Positions 7,607 through 20,798 of a stretch of DNA of 64,000 bases are shown here, one piece after another. The notes beneath the pieces are model-generated. The model made no database searches, was not told where the DNA came from, and was given only the letters and a program-made list of their open reading frames with translations. Each line of letters starts with the position of its first letter. Within the stretch, counting starts at the first letter, position 1. Source of the stretch: GCA-2861595 sp035536185. GTDB lineage: Bacteria; Actinomycetota; Acidimicrobiia; Acidimicrobiales; GCA-2861595. The position numbers and the translations under genes were made by a program. The stretch covers positions 75,933 through 139,932 of the forward strand of contig DATLOM010000008.1 in the NCBI GenBank assembly GCA_035536185.1, in the 5' to 3' direction.

Positions 7607-9192
7607 TGTCCAGGCCCGGGTTCGTCCTCGACGTGGATCGGTCCACGCCCCCACTGCTGTTCTGGCACGGTGAGAAGTTCAAGATGGAGCGGCTGCCGGC
7701 CGGGTCCAGGGTGATCTACCCGCCTGAGCCGGTGAAGGCGCTGGATGATCCCGACGCCGCCATCCGCCACGCCCTGCTCAACCCCACCGGCGACAGCGCA
7801 CCCCTGCCGGTGCTGCTGAAGCCCGGGATGCGCCTCACCATCTGCTTCGACGACGTTTCGCTCCCGCTGCCGCCCATGCGGCGCCCCGACGTGCGCCAGC
7901 GGGTGATCGAGGCCGTCCTCGACCTGGCCGCCGATGCCGGCGTGGACGACGTCGTCCTCATCGCCGCCCTCGCCCTCCACCGGCGCATGACCGAAGCCGA
8001 GCTGCGCCACGCCCTCGGCGACCGCGTCTACGACGCCTTCGCCCCCTCCGGCCACCTCACCCAGCTCGACGCCGAGGACCCCGAGGCGATGATGCACCTC
8101 GGCACCACCGATCGCGGCGAGGACGTGGAGATCAGCAAGCGGGCGGCCACCAGCGACCTCATCGTGTACGTCAACATCAACCTGGTGGCCATGGACGGGG
8201 GCCACAAGAGCGTGGCCACCGGCCTCGCCTCCTACCGGTCGCTCAAGCACCACCACAACGTGGCCACCATGTTGAAGAGCAAGTCCTTCATGGACCAGCA
8301 CCACTCCGAGCTGCACTCGAGCAACTGGCGGATGGGCCGCCACATCGCCGCCTCCGGGATCAAGATCTTCCAGATCGAGACCACCCTCAACACCGACACC
8401 TTCCCCGAGCAGTTCTCCTTCCTGCAGCGCCGGGAATGGGAGTGGGGGGCCAAGGACCGGGCGACCTTCCTCGGCGTCAGCCGAGCCCTGGACCGCACGC
8501 CCGCCCGCCTGGCCCGGTCCATCTTCCACGGGATCAAGTCGCCCCACCAGATGGCCAGTGTCCAGGCCGGCGAGGTGGAGGCCGTTCACAAGCTGACCAC
8601 CGAGAACCTCTACCGCCAGCAGCTGGTGGAGGTGCAGGGCCAGACCGACGTGCTGATGATGGGCCTGCCCTACATCAGCCCGTACAACGTGAACTCGATC
8701 ATGAACCCGATCCTGGTGGCCTGCCTGGGCCTCGGCTACTTCTTCAACCTCTACCGGGGAAAGCCGCTCGTTCGGGAAGGCGGCGTGCTGATCCTGCGCC
8801 ACCCGACACCGTGGGCCTTCCACCCGGTGCACCACCCCAGCTACATCGACTTCTTCGAGGAGGTGCTGGCCGAGACGACCGATCCCCTCAAGATCGAAGC
8901 CGACTTCGAGGAGCGTTTCGCCACCGACCCCTGGTACATCCACCTCTACCGCACGAGCTACGCCTACCACGGCGTCCACCCCTTCTACATGTGGTACTGG
9001 TGCGCCCACGCCCTGTCCCATCTGGGTGGAGTCATCGTGGTCGGGGGCGACGTGAAAGCCGTGCGCCGCATGGGCTTCAAGCCGGCATCCACGATGCAGG
9101 ACGCCCTGGAGATGGCCGGCGACGTGGTGGGACGGGACCCGTCGATCACCTACCTGCACGCCCCGCCGCTGCTCATGGCCGACGTGAAGTGA
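7606..9192 (+). CDS. LarA-like (DUF2088) lactate racemase-family protein
   Basis: A 528-residue protein with the LarA N-terminal domain. Visible matches to LarA are an LHRRMTEAEL segment, like the catalytic-histidine HRPMT region, and GGHKSVATG, like the GGxK region whose lysine carries the nickel-pincer cofactor in LarA. LarA itself is about 420 residues, so this protein is longer. True LarA racemises lactate using the LarB/C/E-made cofactor; none of those genes is in this window. The natural reaction is therefore unknown, possibly another 2-hydroxy-acid racemisation or epimerisation. It is locked into a four-gene overlapping operon between a dehydrogenase and an acyltransferase. Confidence 0.75.
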   Translation: MSRPGFVLDVDRSTPPLLFWHGEKFKMERLPAGSRVIYPPEPVKALDDPDAAIRHALLNPTGDSAPLPVLLKPGMRLTICFDDVSLPLPPMRRPDVRQRVIEAVLDLAADAGVDDVVLIAALALHRRMTEAELRHALGDRVYDAFAPSGHLTQLDAEDPEAMMHLGTTDRGEDVEISKRAATSDLIVYVNINLVAMDGGHKSVATGLASYRSLKHHHNVATMLKSKSFMDQHHSELHSSNWRMGRHIAASGIKIFQIETTLNTDTFPEQFSFLQRREWEWGAKDRATFLGVSRALDRTPARLARSIFHGIKSPHQMASVQAGEVEAVHKLTTENLYRQQLVEVQGQTDVLMMGLPYISPYNVNSIMNPILVACLGLGYFFNLYRGKPLVREGGVLILRHPTPWAFHPVHHPSYIDFFEEVLAETTDPLKIEADFEERFATDPWYIHLYRTSYAYHGVHPFYMWYWCAHALSHLGGVIVVGGDVKAVRRMGFKPASTMQDALEMAGDVVGRDPSITYLHAPPLLMADVK

Positions 9193-10073
9193 GGCCGCTC
9201 CCGTTCCCGTTCACCGCTCCTACGTGGCCGCGGCAGATCCCCAAGCCGCCGCCGGTGCGGAACACCGGGGTCGATTACGACACGGCCTGGGCTCGCACGT
9301 ACCCGGCCCGCTTCGCCCGGGCCCTCATCCTCGACGGCGTCACCCGGCCACTGGTGCACGCCCTGGCCGCGCCCAAGGTGGAGGGGCTGGACCGGATAGA
9401 GGCGATCCCCACCCCCGTCATCTTCGCCGTCAACCACAACAGCCACATCGACACGCCACTGGTGATGACGTCGCTGCCCGAGAGGTTCCGCCACCGCACC
9501 GCCGTCGCCGCCGGCGCCGACTACTTCTTCGACAAGCGGGCCAAGGGTGCCGTCTGGGCCCTGTCCATCAACGCCATCCCGATCGAGCGGGTCCGCGTCA
9601 GCCCCCAGTCGACCCGCCTGGCCACCGAGCTGCTCCGTGACGACTGGAGCCTCATCATCTTTCCCGAGGGTGGCCGCAGCCCCGACGGCTGGGGCCAGGC
9701 ACACCGGGCCGGCGCCGGCTACCTATCGGTTCGCACCGGCATCCCCGTCGTGCCCGTTCATCTGGAGGGGACGAGGCGCATCCTCAAGAAGGGCGGCACC
9801 GGTGTCCGCCCGTCGTCCACCCGCGTAACCTTCGGTCATCCCCTGACTCCGGCCGAAGGTGAGGACGCCCGGGCCCTGGCCACCCGCATCGAGAACGCCA
9901 TCTCCGTGCTGGCCGACGAGCAGGCCCATGGCTGGTGGGCGGCCCGCCAGCGGGCGGCCAGCGGCGCCACCCCCGCCCTGACCGGCCCCACCGGCCCCAG
10001 CTGGCGCCGCACCTGGGCCTTGAGCGAAGGCCGGCGCCGCACCACCCGCGAACACCGCTGGCCGCCCTCCTGA
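9189..10073 (+). CDS. PlsC-like 1-acyl-glycerol-3-phosphate acyltransferase
   Basis: A 294-residue acyltransferase starting at a GTG that overlaps the previous stop by four bases (GTGA). It has the catalytic H-x4-D motif (NHNSHID), a second block (AINAIPIERVR-like SINAIPIERVR) and the substrate-binding FPEGGRSPDG motif. Members transfer an acyl chain to a lysophospholipid or a related hydroxyl at the inner membrane. The C-terminal 40 residues are basic and proline/alanine-rich. It closes the four-gene cluster and suggests that the product is an acylated lipid. Whether it is the housekeeping PlsC or a specialised enzyme cannot be told. Confidence 0.85.
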   Translation: MRPLPFPFTAPTWPRQIPKPPPVRNTGVDYDTAWARTYPARFARALILDGVTRPLVHALAAPKVEGLDRIEAIPTPVIFAVNHNSHIDTPLVMTSLPERFRHRTAVAAGADYFFDKRAKGAVWALSINAIPIERVRVSPQSTRLATELLRDDWSLIIFPEGGRSPDGWGQAHRAGAGYLSVRTGIPVVPVHLEGTRRILKKGGTGVRPSSTRVTFGHPLTPAEGEDARALATRIENAISVLADEQAHGWWAARQRAASGATPALTGPTGPSWRRTWALSEGRRRTTREHRWPPS

Positions 10074-10242
10074 CCCCTAGTCAGCATCGGCGGGCGGCGC
10101 TACACTCCTCGTTCAGCAAGACCGGGGCGGTACCCGTGGCAATGGCGCCTCCTCCCGCTCGACTTCCTTCAATGGAGAAGGTGCCCCGGTGAATCCCAAC
10201 CCGACCAGCCCGAACCGTCCCACTGAAAGTTCGAGGTGACCC

Positions 10243-14657
<4,415 letters not shown>

Positions 14658-14661
<4 letters not shown>

Positions 14662-16934
14662 GCGCCTCAGAGGCGACGTCGACCCCGGTGGAGGTGGAGG
14701 CGGCCCACCGCCGCCTGGCTGCCGGCGTGGCCGTGCTCCGCCGCGATCTGGCCCGCCCGCTGACTCTCACCGAGAAGATCCTCGGCGGCCACCTGGTGGA
14801 TCCCTCGGCCTGCCCCAAGTCGCGGGGTACGTCGTACTGCGAGCTGATGCCGGACCGGGTGGCGATGCAGGACGCCACCGCCCAGATGGCGCTGCTGCAG
14901 TTCATGACCGCGGGCCTTCCCGAGGTGGCGGTACCGACCACGGTCCACTGCGACCATCTCATCGCCGCCCGTTCCGGCGCCCACGCCGATCTGCTGGCCG
15001 CCGTGGAGACCAACGAGGAGGTCTACGACTTCCTGCGGACCGTGTCGGCCAAGTACGGCATCGGCTTCTGGAAGCCGGGCTCGGGCATCATCCACCAGGT
15101 CGTCCTGGAGCAGTACGCCTACCCCGGAGGCCTGCTGATCGGGACGGACTCCCACACTCCCAACGCCGGCGGGCTGGCCATGCTCGCCATCGGCGTGGGC
15201 GGAGCAGACGCCGTGGACGTCATGGTGGGAACGCCGTTCGGCTTGCGCTGGCCCACCATCATCGGCGTGCACCTCACCGGCTCCCTCAACGGCTGGGCCG
15301 CGCCGAAGGACGTGATCCTGAAGGTCGCCGATCTTCTCTCGGTGAGCGGCGGCACCGGAGCCATCGTCGAGTACTTCGGCGAGGGGACCGAGTCCATCAG
15401 CGCCACCGGCAAGGCGACCATCTGCAACATGGGCGCCGAGGTGGGCGCCACCACCTCGGTCTTCCCCTACGACCGGAAGACGGCGGGGTATCTCGCGTCC
15501 ACCGGCCGCAGGGCGATCGCCGACCTGTGCGACCTGGCCCCCGAGGACCTGCGCCCGGACCCCGAGATCGCCGGCGACCCCGAGCGCTACTTCGAGCGGG
15601 TGGTCGAGATCGACCTCACCACCCTCGAGCCCCACATCAACGGCCCCCACACCCCCGACCTGGCCCGCCCCGTCTCCGAGATCGGCGACGAAGCCAGGAA
15701 GAGCGGCTGGCCCCTGCACATCAGCTCGGCCCTGGTCGGCTCGTGCACCAACTCCTCCTACGAGGACATCACCCGCGCCGCCCATGTGGCCCGCCAGGCC
15801 GGCGCCAGGGGCCTACGGGTGAAGACCCCGCTCCTGGTGACCCCCGGCTCGGAGCGGGTCCGGGCGACCATCGAGCGCGATGGCCTGCTCGCCGACCTGG
15901 AGGGCATCGGGGCCACCGTCCTGGCCAACGCCTGCGGCCCCTGCATCGGCCAGTGGAAGCGAGAGGACGTGGCCGAGGGCGAGGCCAACGTGATCGTCAC
16001 CTCGTACAACCGCAACTTCCCCCGCCGCAACGACGGCATGGCCAGCACGCTGGCCTTCGTGGCGTCACCCGAGACCGTCGTGGCCTACGCCCTTGCCGGC
16101 ACGCTCGACTTCAACCCCCTCCTGGACGGCCTCGACGGCGAAGGCAACGGGATCCACCTCGACGCCCCCGACGGGCAGGAGCTGCCCGCCCTCGGGTTCG
16201 AGCCGGCGGGAACAGGGTTCGAGGCGCCAGCGGCGAACAGCTGGGCGGTGGAGGTCGTCGTCAAACCCGACAGCGACCGCCTCCAGCTGCTCGAGCCCTT
16301 CCCGGCCTGGGACGGCAACGACTTCGTGGACCTTCCCGTCCTGCTCAAGGCATCGGGCAAGTGCACCACCGACCACATCTCGGCTGCCGGCCCGTGGTTG
16401 CGTTACCGGGGCCATCTCGAGAACATCTCCCGCAACCTCTTCCTCGGCGCCGTCAACGCCTTCACGTCCGAGCCCGGCACCGGCTACTGCCCGGTGCACG
16501 CCGGGGCCGTCGAGCCACTTCCCGATGCCGCCCGCCATTGCCGCGATGCCGGCGTGGCCTGGGCCGCGGTGGGCGACGCCAACTACGGGGAAGGGTCCTC
16601 CCGCGAGCACGCGGCCATGGAGCCCCGGCACCTCAACGCCAAGGCCGTCCTGGTGCGGTCGTTCGCCCGGATCCACGAGACCAATCTGAAGAAGCAGGGC
16701 GTCCTCCCGCTCACCTTCGCCGACGAGACCTCCTACGACCTCATCGGCCCTCACGACCGGCTCTCCATTCTCGACCTCGCCAGCCTTGCTCCCGGCCGTC
16801 CCGTGCGCTGCATGGTCACCCGGCCCGGTGGCGAACAGGTCGGCTTCGAATGCACCCACACCATGTCGGAGGAGCACCTCGATTGGTTCCGGGCCGGCGG
16901 GGCCCTGAACGTCATCCGGGCCCGGCAGAGCTGA
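14658..16934 (+). CDS. acn: Aconitate hydratase, mitochondrial type
   Basis: A 758-residue aconitase. The 4Fe-4S ligands appear as GSCTNSS and ACGPCIGQW, and the substrate loop GTDSHTPN and the C-terminal swivel domain (GDANYGEGSSREHAA, then RSFARIHETNLKKQG) are intact. Length and sequence style match the mitochondrial-type AcnA rather than the about 900-residue bacterial AcnA or AcnB. It interconverts citrate and isocitrate in the TCA cycle. The ATG overlaps the gltB stop, so citrate processing and glutamate synthesis are translationally coupled. That is metabolically sensible because isocitrate leads to 2-oxoglutarate, the GltB substrate. Confidence 0.95.
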
Positions 16935-16996
16935 CTGTTCCCGCCTATAGCACTGCGATCTTGGCTGCCCGCGAACCGCCCCGTTAGTGTCGAGCC

Positions 16997-17545
16997 ATGA
17001 CATTCAAGAGCGGTTCTCACAGCATCGGTCCCGAAGCGGGAAGCCTCACCGTCCACACATTCCGAGCCGGAATGGGCGCCAAGATCGGGCACGACCTGGT
17101 GCTCGAGGCCAAGAAGTGGAGCGGCACCGTGAACGTCGATGCCGACAACCCGTCGGCCAGCAGCGTGGAGGTGACGGTGGACCTGAGCTCCCTGGAGATC
17201 GTCAGCGCCACCGGCGGCGTCAAGCCCCTGAGCGACAAGGACAGGGTCGACATCGCCAAGAACATCGAGAAGACGCTCGACACCGGCAAGCACCCCAACG
17301 TGACGTTCAAGTCCACCAGCGTCAGTGGGAGCGAGCCCACGGTGACCGTGAACGGCGATCTCACCATCAAGGGCCAGACCAAGCCCGCCACCCTCACCGT
17401 CACCGCCAATGGCGACAAGCTCACCGGCAAGACGAGCGTGGTTCAGAGCGAGTTCGGCATCAAGCCTTACTCGGCCATGATGGGCGCCCTGAAGGTCCGC
17501 GACAGCATCGATCTCGAGCTGAACTGCACGCTGCCCTCGGCCTAG
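16997..17545 (+). CDS. YceI-family lipid-binding-like protein
   Basis: A 182-residue YceI-domain protein with the typical features: an early HTFRAGMGAKIGHDLVLEAK segment, alternating beta strands, the KHPNVTFKS motif and a conserved GLTIKGQTK-like block (GDLTIKGQTKPATL). YceI proteins form a lipocalin-like barrel that binds polyisoprenoids or other amphiphiles. No signal peptide is visible, so this copy is probably cytoplasmic, as in many actinobacteria. It sits 62 bases after aconitase and may have its own promoter (TATAGC box near 16949, weak). The ligand is unknown. Confidence 0.85.
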   Translation: MTFKSGSHSIGPEAGSLTVHTFRAGMGAKIGHDLVLEAKKWSGTVNVDADNPSASSVEVTVDLSSLEIVSATGGVKPLSDKDRVDIAKNIEKTLDTGKHPNVTFKSTSVSGSEPTVTVNGDLTIKGQTKPATLTVTANGDKLTGKTSVVQSEFGIKPYSAMMGALKVRDSIDLELNCTLPSA

Positions 17546-17730
17546 ACATCTCTCGGATCGCAAGCGGAGCTTGCTCCCCGAACCAGCAAGGTGCTCCGGG
17601 CGACCGGCGAAGCCGGCTCGCCCTCCGCCGTTCCTCTTGCCGGCATCCGAGAGAGGCCGCCTCCGGCGGCGGGAGCGGCCGCCGGCGAAACTGCCTCAAC
17701 TTGGCGAGGTGGCGCCTGAGCAGACAAAAT

Positions 17731-17770
17731 CGGCCCGGCCGCACCACCGCGAGGGGGTGTGACCGGGCCG
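17731..17770 (-). terminator. Rho-independent terminator for the minus-strand zinc-ribbon operon
   Basis: Eight-base arms CGGCCCGG and CCGGGCCG enclose a partly paired interior. Read on the minus strand, the stem is followed by ATTTTG, so it terminates transcription coming from the two small genes to its right. The rest of the 242-base YceI-to-zinc-ribbon gap shows no gene. Confidence 0.65.
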
Positions 17771-17787
17771 TTCTCGTTCAACCGTGG

Positions 17788-17976
17788 TCAGCCGTGCTGG
17801 CTGACGCCGTCGATATCCGACTGGGAATAACCGACCGGCACCGAGAAGTCGTCGGGTTCGTACACCGGGGCGGCGTGGCAGTGGGTGCACTCGTGCGGCC
17901 TCGGCTCCGGCGGGGGCATGTCGACGCCGGCGGAGAACTCCCGGCCGCAGGACTTGCAGTTCAGGTACAGCGGCAT
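17788..17976 (-). CDS. Small zinc-ribbon protein
   Basis: A 62-residue protein with two cysteine pairs, CKSC near residue 7 and CTHC near residue 30, a spacing that fits a single zinc ribbon. The C-terminal half is acidic (YEPDDFSVPVGYSQSDIDG). Similar short zinc-ribbon proteins (FmdB-like and others) may bind nucleic acid or act as accessory factors, but no function can be assigned. It begins two bases after the stop of the upstream gene, so the two are co-transcribed, and it ends 18 bases before a terminator hairpin. Confidence 0.65.
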   Translation of the reverse strand: MPLYLNCKSCGREFSAGVDMPPPEPRPHECTHCHAAPVYEPDDFSVPVGYSQSDIDGVSQHG

Positions 17977-17978
17977 CG

Positions 17979-18254
17979 TCAGCTCCCTGACGGGCCGGAG
18001 GACTTGGCGTAGCGGGTCTCCATGCGGCGAAAGCCGACTTCGTCGATCCCGATACCACCTGTCTCGATCCTGGGCTCCGGCTCTGGCTCCCAGACCGGCG
18101 CGGTGGGGCGGGGCCGCCCCCGCAGGTCGGCCCAGCACTCGCTGAGCAGACTCGACTTGCGCGGGCTGCGCTCCGGCTTCGCCGGGGCGGCGGCCGTGGC
18201 CTCCTCGGAACTGGCCTCTTCGGCCTCGGGAGCCTTCGTGCGAACGCGCTTCAT
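17979..18254 (-). CDS. Small uncharacterised charged protein
   Basis: A 91-residue protein not recognised as a known family. It opens with a basic MKRVRTKA, runs through an Ala/Glu-rich low-complexity stretch to about residue 30, and ends with a more ordered segment (GGIGIDEVGFRRMETRYAK). A strong AAGGAGG ribosome site precedes the ATG by four bases, which supports translation. It forms a two-gene unit with the downstream zinc-ribbon protein. It could be a linker or regulatory protein; no activity is inferred. Confidence 0.55.
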   Translation of the reverse strand: MKRVRTKAPEAEEASSEEATAAAPAKPERSPRKSSLLSECWADLRGRPRPTAPVWEPEPEPRIETGGIGIDEVGFRRMETRYAKSSGPSGS

Positions 18255-18332
18255 GGAACCTCCTTGTAGTCAGGTGTCCCGCAACTTCTAGACCACCAGG
18301 AGGGCCGCTTCAATAAGTGTGTTCGTCACCTA

Positions 18333-18355
18333 GCTGCTGCCCCGGAGGCAGCAGC
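18333..18355 (-). terminator. Hairpin after the group 2 sigma gene
   Basis: A perfect 9-bp stem (GCTGCTGCC / GGCAGCAGC) with a 5-base loop lies five bases beyond the stop codon of the minus-strand sigma gene. There is no T-run, so the terminator call rests on position and stem strength. Confidence 0.5.
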
Positions 18356-18360
18356 GCCGA

Positions 18361-19299
18361 TCAGCCGGTGAGGAGCTCGAGGGCGCCGGTGTCGATCGAG
18401 GGGTGGCGCAGCTTGGACATGGCCCGGGCCTCGATCTGGCGGATCCGCTCCCTGCTCAGGTTGAAGCGCATGGCCACCTGCTCGACGCCCATGGGCTCAC
18501 CGCCGTCGAGGCCGAAGCGCATGCGCAGGATGGCGCCCTCACGGCCGTCGAGGAACGAGAGCAGCCGGGAGATCTCCTCGGGCATGACCGCGGCGACGGC
18601 CTCGTCCAGGGGGGAAGCGGCCCCGCGGTCCTCGATGACGTCCGCCAGCTCGGCATCGCCGTCCTCGCCCAGGGGCTCGAACAGCGAACGCGTGTCGGCT
18701 GGGAAGCCGAGGGCCTCCACGACCTTCTCCGGGGTGGTGCCCAGCTCCTTGGCCACCTCGGCGATGGTGGGCGGGCGAGCCAGCTCCATCTGGAGGCGGG
18801 TCTCCGTCTTGAGCACCCGGGCGACGGCGTCGCCGGCGTGGACGGGCAGGCGGATGGTGCGGGCCGTGTTGGCCACGCCGCGCTGGATGGCCTGGCGGAT
18901 CCACCACGTGGCGTAGGTGGAGAACTTGAAGCCCTTCTTGTGGTCGAACTTGTCGACCGCGTGCATCAGGCCGAGGTTGCCCTCCTGGACGAGGTCGAGA
19001 AGGGGCAGGCCGGAGGCCTGGTACTTCTTGGCCACCGAGACCACCAGGCGGAGGTTGGCCTGGACGAACTGCTTGCGGGCCCGCTCGCCCTCGGCGATCT
19101 CGGCCTTCAGCTCACGCTTGCGGGAAGGGGACAGCCCGGTCGGCGATCCACTCATGACCTCACCGGCCGCGACCCCGGCCTCGATCACCTCGCCGAGGTG
19201 CTGCTCGTCGGCCTTGGTGAGGAGGGGGTAGCGGCCGATCTCGTTCAGATAGATCCGAAGGAGATCCTCGTGGGCCTCGTGATCATTTCTGGATGCCAT
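18361..19299 (-). CDS. Group 2 sigma-70 (RpoD-like) sigma factor
   Basis: A 312-residue sigma factor with region 1.2 (DLLRIYLNEIGRYPLLTKADE), a full region 2 (LRLVVSVAKKYQASGLPLLD, GFKFSTYATWWIRQAI), region 3 (PTIAEVAKELG) and region 4 (SRERIRQIEARAMSKLR). It lacks the long acidic 1.1 extension of the housekeeping SigA, and its length fits group 2 factors such as SigB or HrdA/D. It should recognise promoters close to the housekeeping consensus under stress or stationary phase. It is transcribed alone; a 264-base divergent region separates it from the J-domain gene. Confidence 0.93.
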   Translation of the reverse strand: MASRNDHEAHEDLLRIYLNEIGRYPLLTKADEQHLGEVIEAGVAAGEVMSGSPTGLSPSRKRELKAEIAEGERARKQFVQANLRLVVSVAKKYQASGLPLLDLVQEGNLGLMHAVDKFDHKKGFKFSTYATWWIRQAIQRGVANTARTIRLPVHAGDAVARVLKTETRLQMELARPPTIAEVAKELGTTPEKVVEALGFPADTRSLFEPLGEDGDAELADVIEDRGAASPLDEAVAAVMPEEISRLLSFLDGREGAILRMRFGLDGGEPMGVEQVAMRFNLSRERIRQIEARAMSKLRHPSIDTGALELLTG

Positions 19300-19472
19300 A
19301 GTTCACACGTGTCTCTTCTAGAAGTTGCGTCAGGGGCCACCGGCCGAGCAACGGCCGTGTAGGAAGGAGACAACTGGAACACGATTCCTGTTTCCCATGC
19401 AACTCCGCTCCATGAAAATCCCGGAGCAGTGCCGACTGCCTGCGGCAACAGGCGCTTCCTGCGGTCCACTTC

Positions 19473-19493
19473 GTGACCATTGTAGCCGGTCAC
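19473..19493. promoter_or_regulatory. Inverted repeat in the sigma / J-domain divergent region
   Basis: GTGACC and GGTCAC are separated by nine bases inside the 264-base intergenic region, upstream of a TATAGG box near 19509 that may serve the plus-strand gene. The spacing suits a dimeric regulator, but six-base arms in GC-rich DNA can occur by chance. Confidence 0.25.
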
Positions 19494-19563
19494 GGTACAC
19501 TTCGCGTCGTATAGGGAAATACGCACGCGGACCATGGGTGGGCCGATCAAAGGATGAGTACCC

Positions 19564-20241
19564 ATGGGGTTTGCCGGCCGAGGCGACGACGGCGAGGAGC
19601 CTGCCGTCCAGAAGCGCGATCCCTTCGAGGTGCTGGGCGTACCGCCGACGGCTTCGCGCAAGGAGATAACCGAGGCCTACCGGGCTCTCGCCCAGCGGTA
19701 CCACCCCGACCGCCACCTCGAGAGCTCGGTGCGGCGCCGGCGCCATGCCGAGCGGCGGATGCGGGAGTTGAACGAGGCCTACAGCGAGGCCAAGAGCCGG
19801 CCGGCGCCGCCGGTCTACAAGGGGACCAGCACGGTCCCGAACGCCGCCCTGTGGCTGGGCACCGCCCCCGGCACGTGGGCCCGGACGGCGCGGCGGAACA
19901 ACTCGGCGGCGGTCACCGAGGCGGAGCGACGGCTGTCGCTCGCCCAGATCGCCGAAGCGGCGACCGAACACGACGCCCGGGTCCGGATGGCCAGGGAGGC
20001 CCGGCTCCAGGCCGAGCAACAGGCCGGCACGGGCCAGGCTCGCAGCCGGGCCAAAGGCCGGGTCGCTCACGGCGCGGGTCGCATGAAGGTGTTGGCCGGC
20101 CTGGGCCAGGCTCTGGCTACCAGTCAGATGCGCTGCATGGCCTGCCACAGCCTGCAGAGCCTCCCGCCGGGGTGGCAGCAGCGCCTGGACGACACCGAGT
20201 ACGTCTGCTCGGCCTGCGATCGGGTCCTGCTGGCCCGCTGA
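19564..20241 (+). CDS. J-domain protein with C-terminal zinc ribbon
   Basis: A 225-residue protein. Residues about 18-80 form a J-domain (DPFEVLGVPPTASRKEI, with the HPD tripeptide in YHPDRHL) that should stimulate the ATPase of an Hsp70. The middle is a basic, Ala/Arg-rich helical region. The C-terminus has two cysteine pairs (CMAC and CSAC) that make a small zinc ribbon. It lacks the Gly/Phe region and peptide-binding barrels of DnaJ, so it is a specialised co-chaperone that recruits Hsp70 to a particular client, possibly through the ribbon. The client is unknown. Confidence 0.8.
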   Translation: MGFAGRGDDGEEPAVQKRDPFEVLGVPPTASRKEITEAYRALAQRYHPDRHLESSVRRRRHAERRMRELNEAYSEAKSRPAPPVYKGTSTVPNAALWLGTAPGTWARTARRNNSAAVTEAERRLSLAQIAEAATEHDARVRMAREARLQAEQQAGTGQARSRAKGRVAHGAGRMKVLAGLGQALATSQMRCMACHSLQSLPPGWQQRLDDTEYVCSACDRVLLAR

Positions 20242-20269
20242 TCCCGAACGACGGGGCGGGCACGGTCAT

Positions 20270-20668
20270 CTAGGCGTTTGGAACGGGGGCGCTGCGCTCC
20301 TGCAGGAGACCGACGACCAGGTCGCGCATGGAGAAGACGCCGGCCAGGGCGCCCTGGTCGTCGACGACCACGAGGTGGCGGAAACCCTTCTCCCGCATGA
20401 CCCGAGCCGCTTCGACCACGTCGAGGTCCGGCCCCACCGTCTTCAGGCTCTTCAGGGCGCACTTCCCCGCGGTGAGCGCGTCGGGGTCCTCCCCCCGGGC
20501 GATCACCCGCAGCGCCTCCCGGTCGGTGATCAATCCGACAGGCTTGCCGTCGGTCATCACGACGGCCGAGCCGACGCCACGCTCCATCATCCACACCGCG
20601 GCGTCGCGCACGCTGTCGTCCGCCTCCACGGTGAGGACTGAACGGGTGGTCAGCGGTCCGATCTCCAT
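20270..20668 (-). CDS. Two-CBS-domain protein
   Basis: A 132-residue protein made almost wholly of two CBS motifs, the first around VGSAVVMTDGKPVGLITDRE and the second around FRHLVVVDDQGALAGVFSMRD. Such stand-alone pairs bind adenine nucleotides and often act as energy or redox sensors. The ATG at 20668 is preceded by GGAGG at good spacing; the frame stays open upstream, but that extension is proline-rich and not CBS-like. It is divergent from the NuoF-like gene, hinting at a shared control region, which is inference. Confidence 0.85.
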   Translation of the reverse strand: MEIGPLTTRSVLTVEADDSVRDAAVWMMERGVGSAVVMTDGKPVGLITDREALRVIARGEDPDALTAGKCALKSLKTVGPDLDVVEAARVMREKGFRHLVVVDDQGALAGVFSMRDLVVGLLQERSAPVPNA

Positions 20669-20798
20669 CGTTTTCCTCCGAGCCGTCACCGGACGCACCT
20701 GGGATCGGGCACGTTCCTCCTGCGACTGTAGGCCAGGCGGGGGCGAAACGGCGGCCCCCGGTGGGCCAGGCATGGGGGACGCTGGTAAAGTCCTATTT

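Noticed and set aside
10074..10242. Possible riboswitch in the gltB leader
   Set aside because: The leader is GC-rich and structured but shows no match to a known class that I can support by eye.
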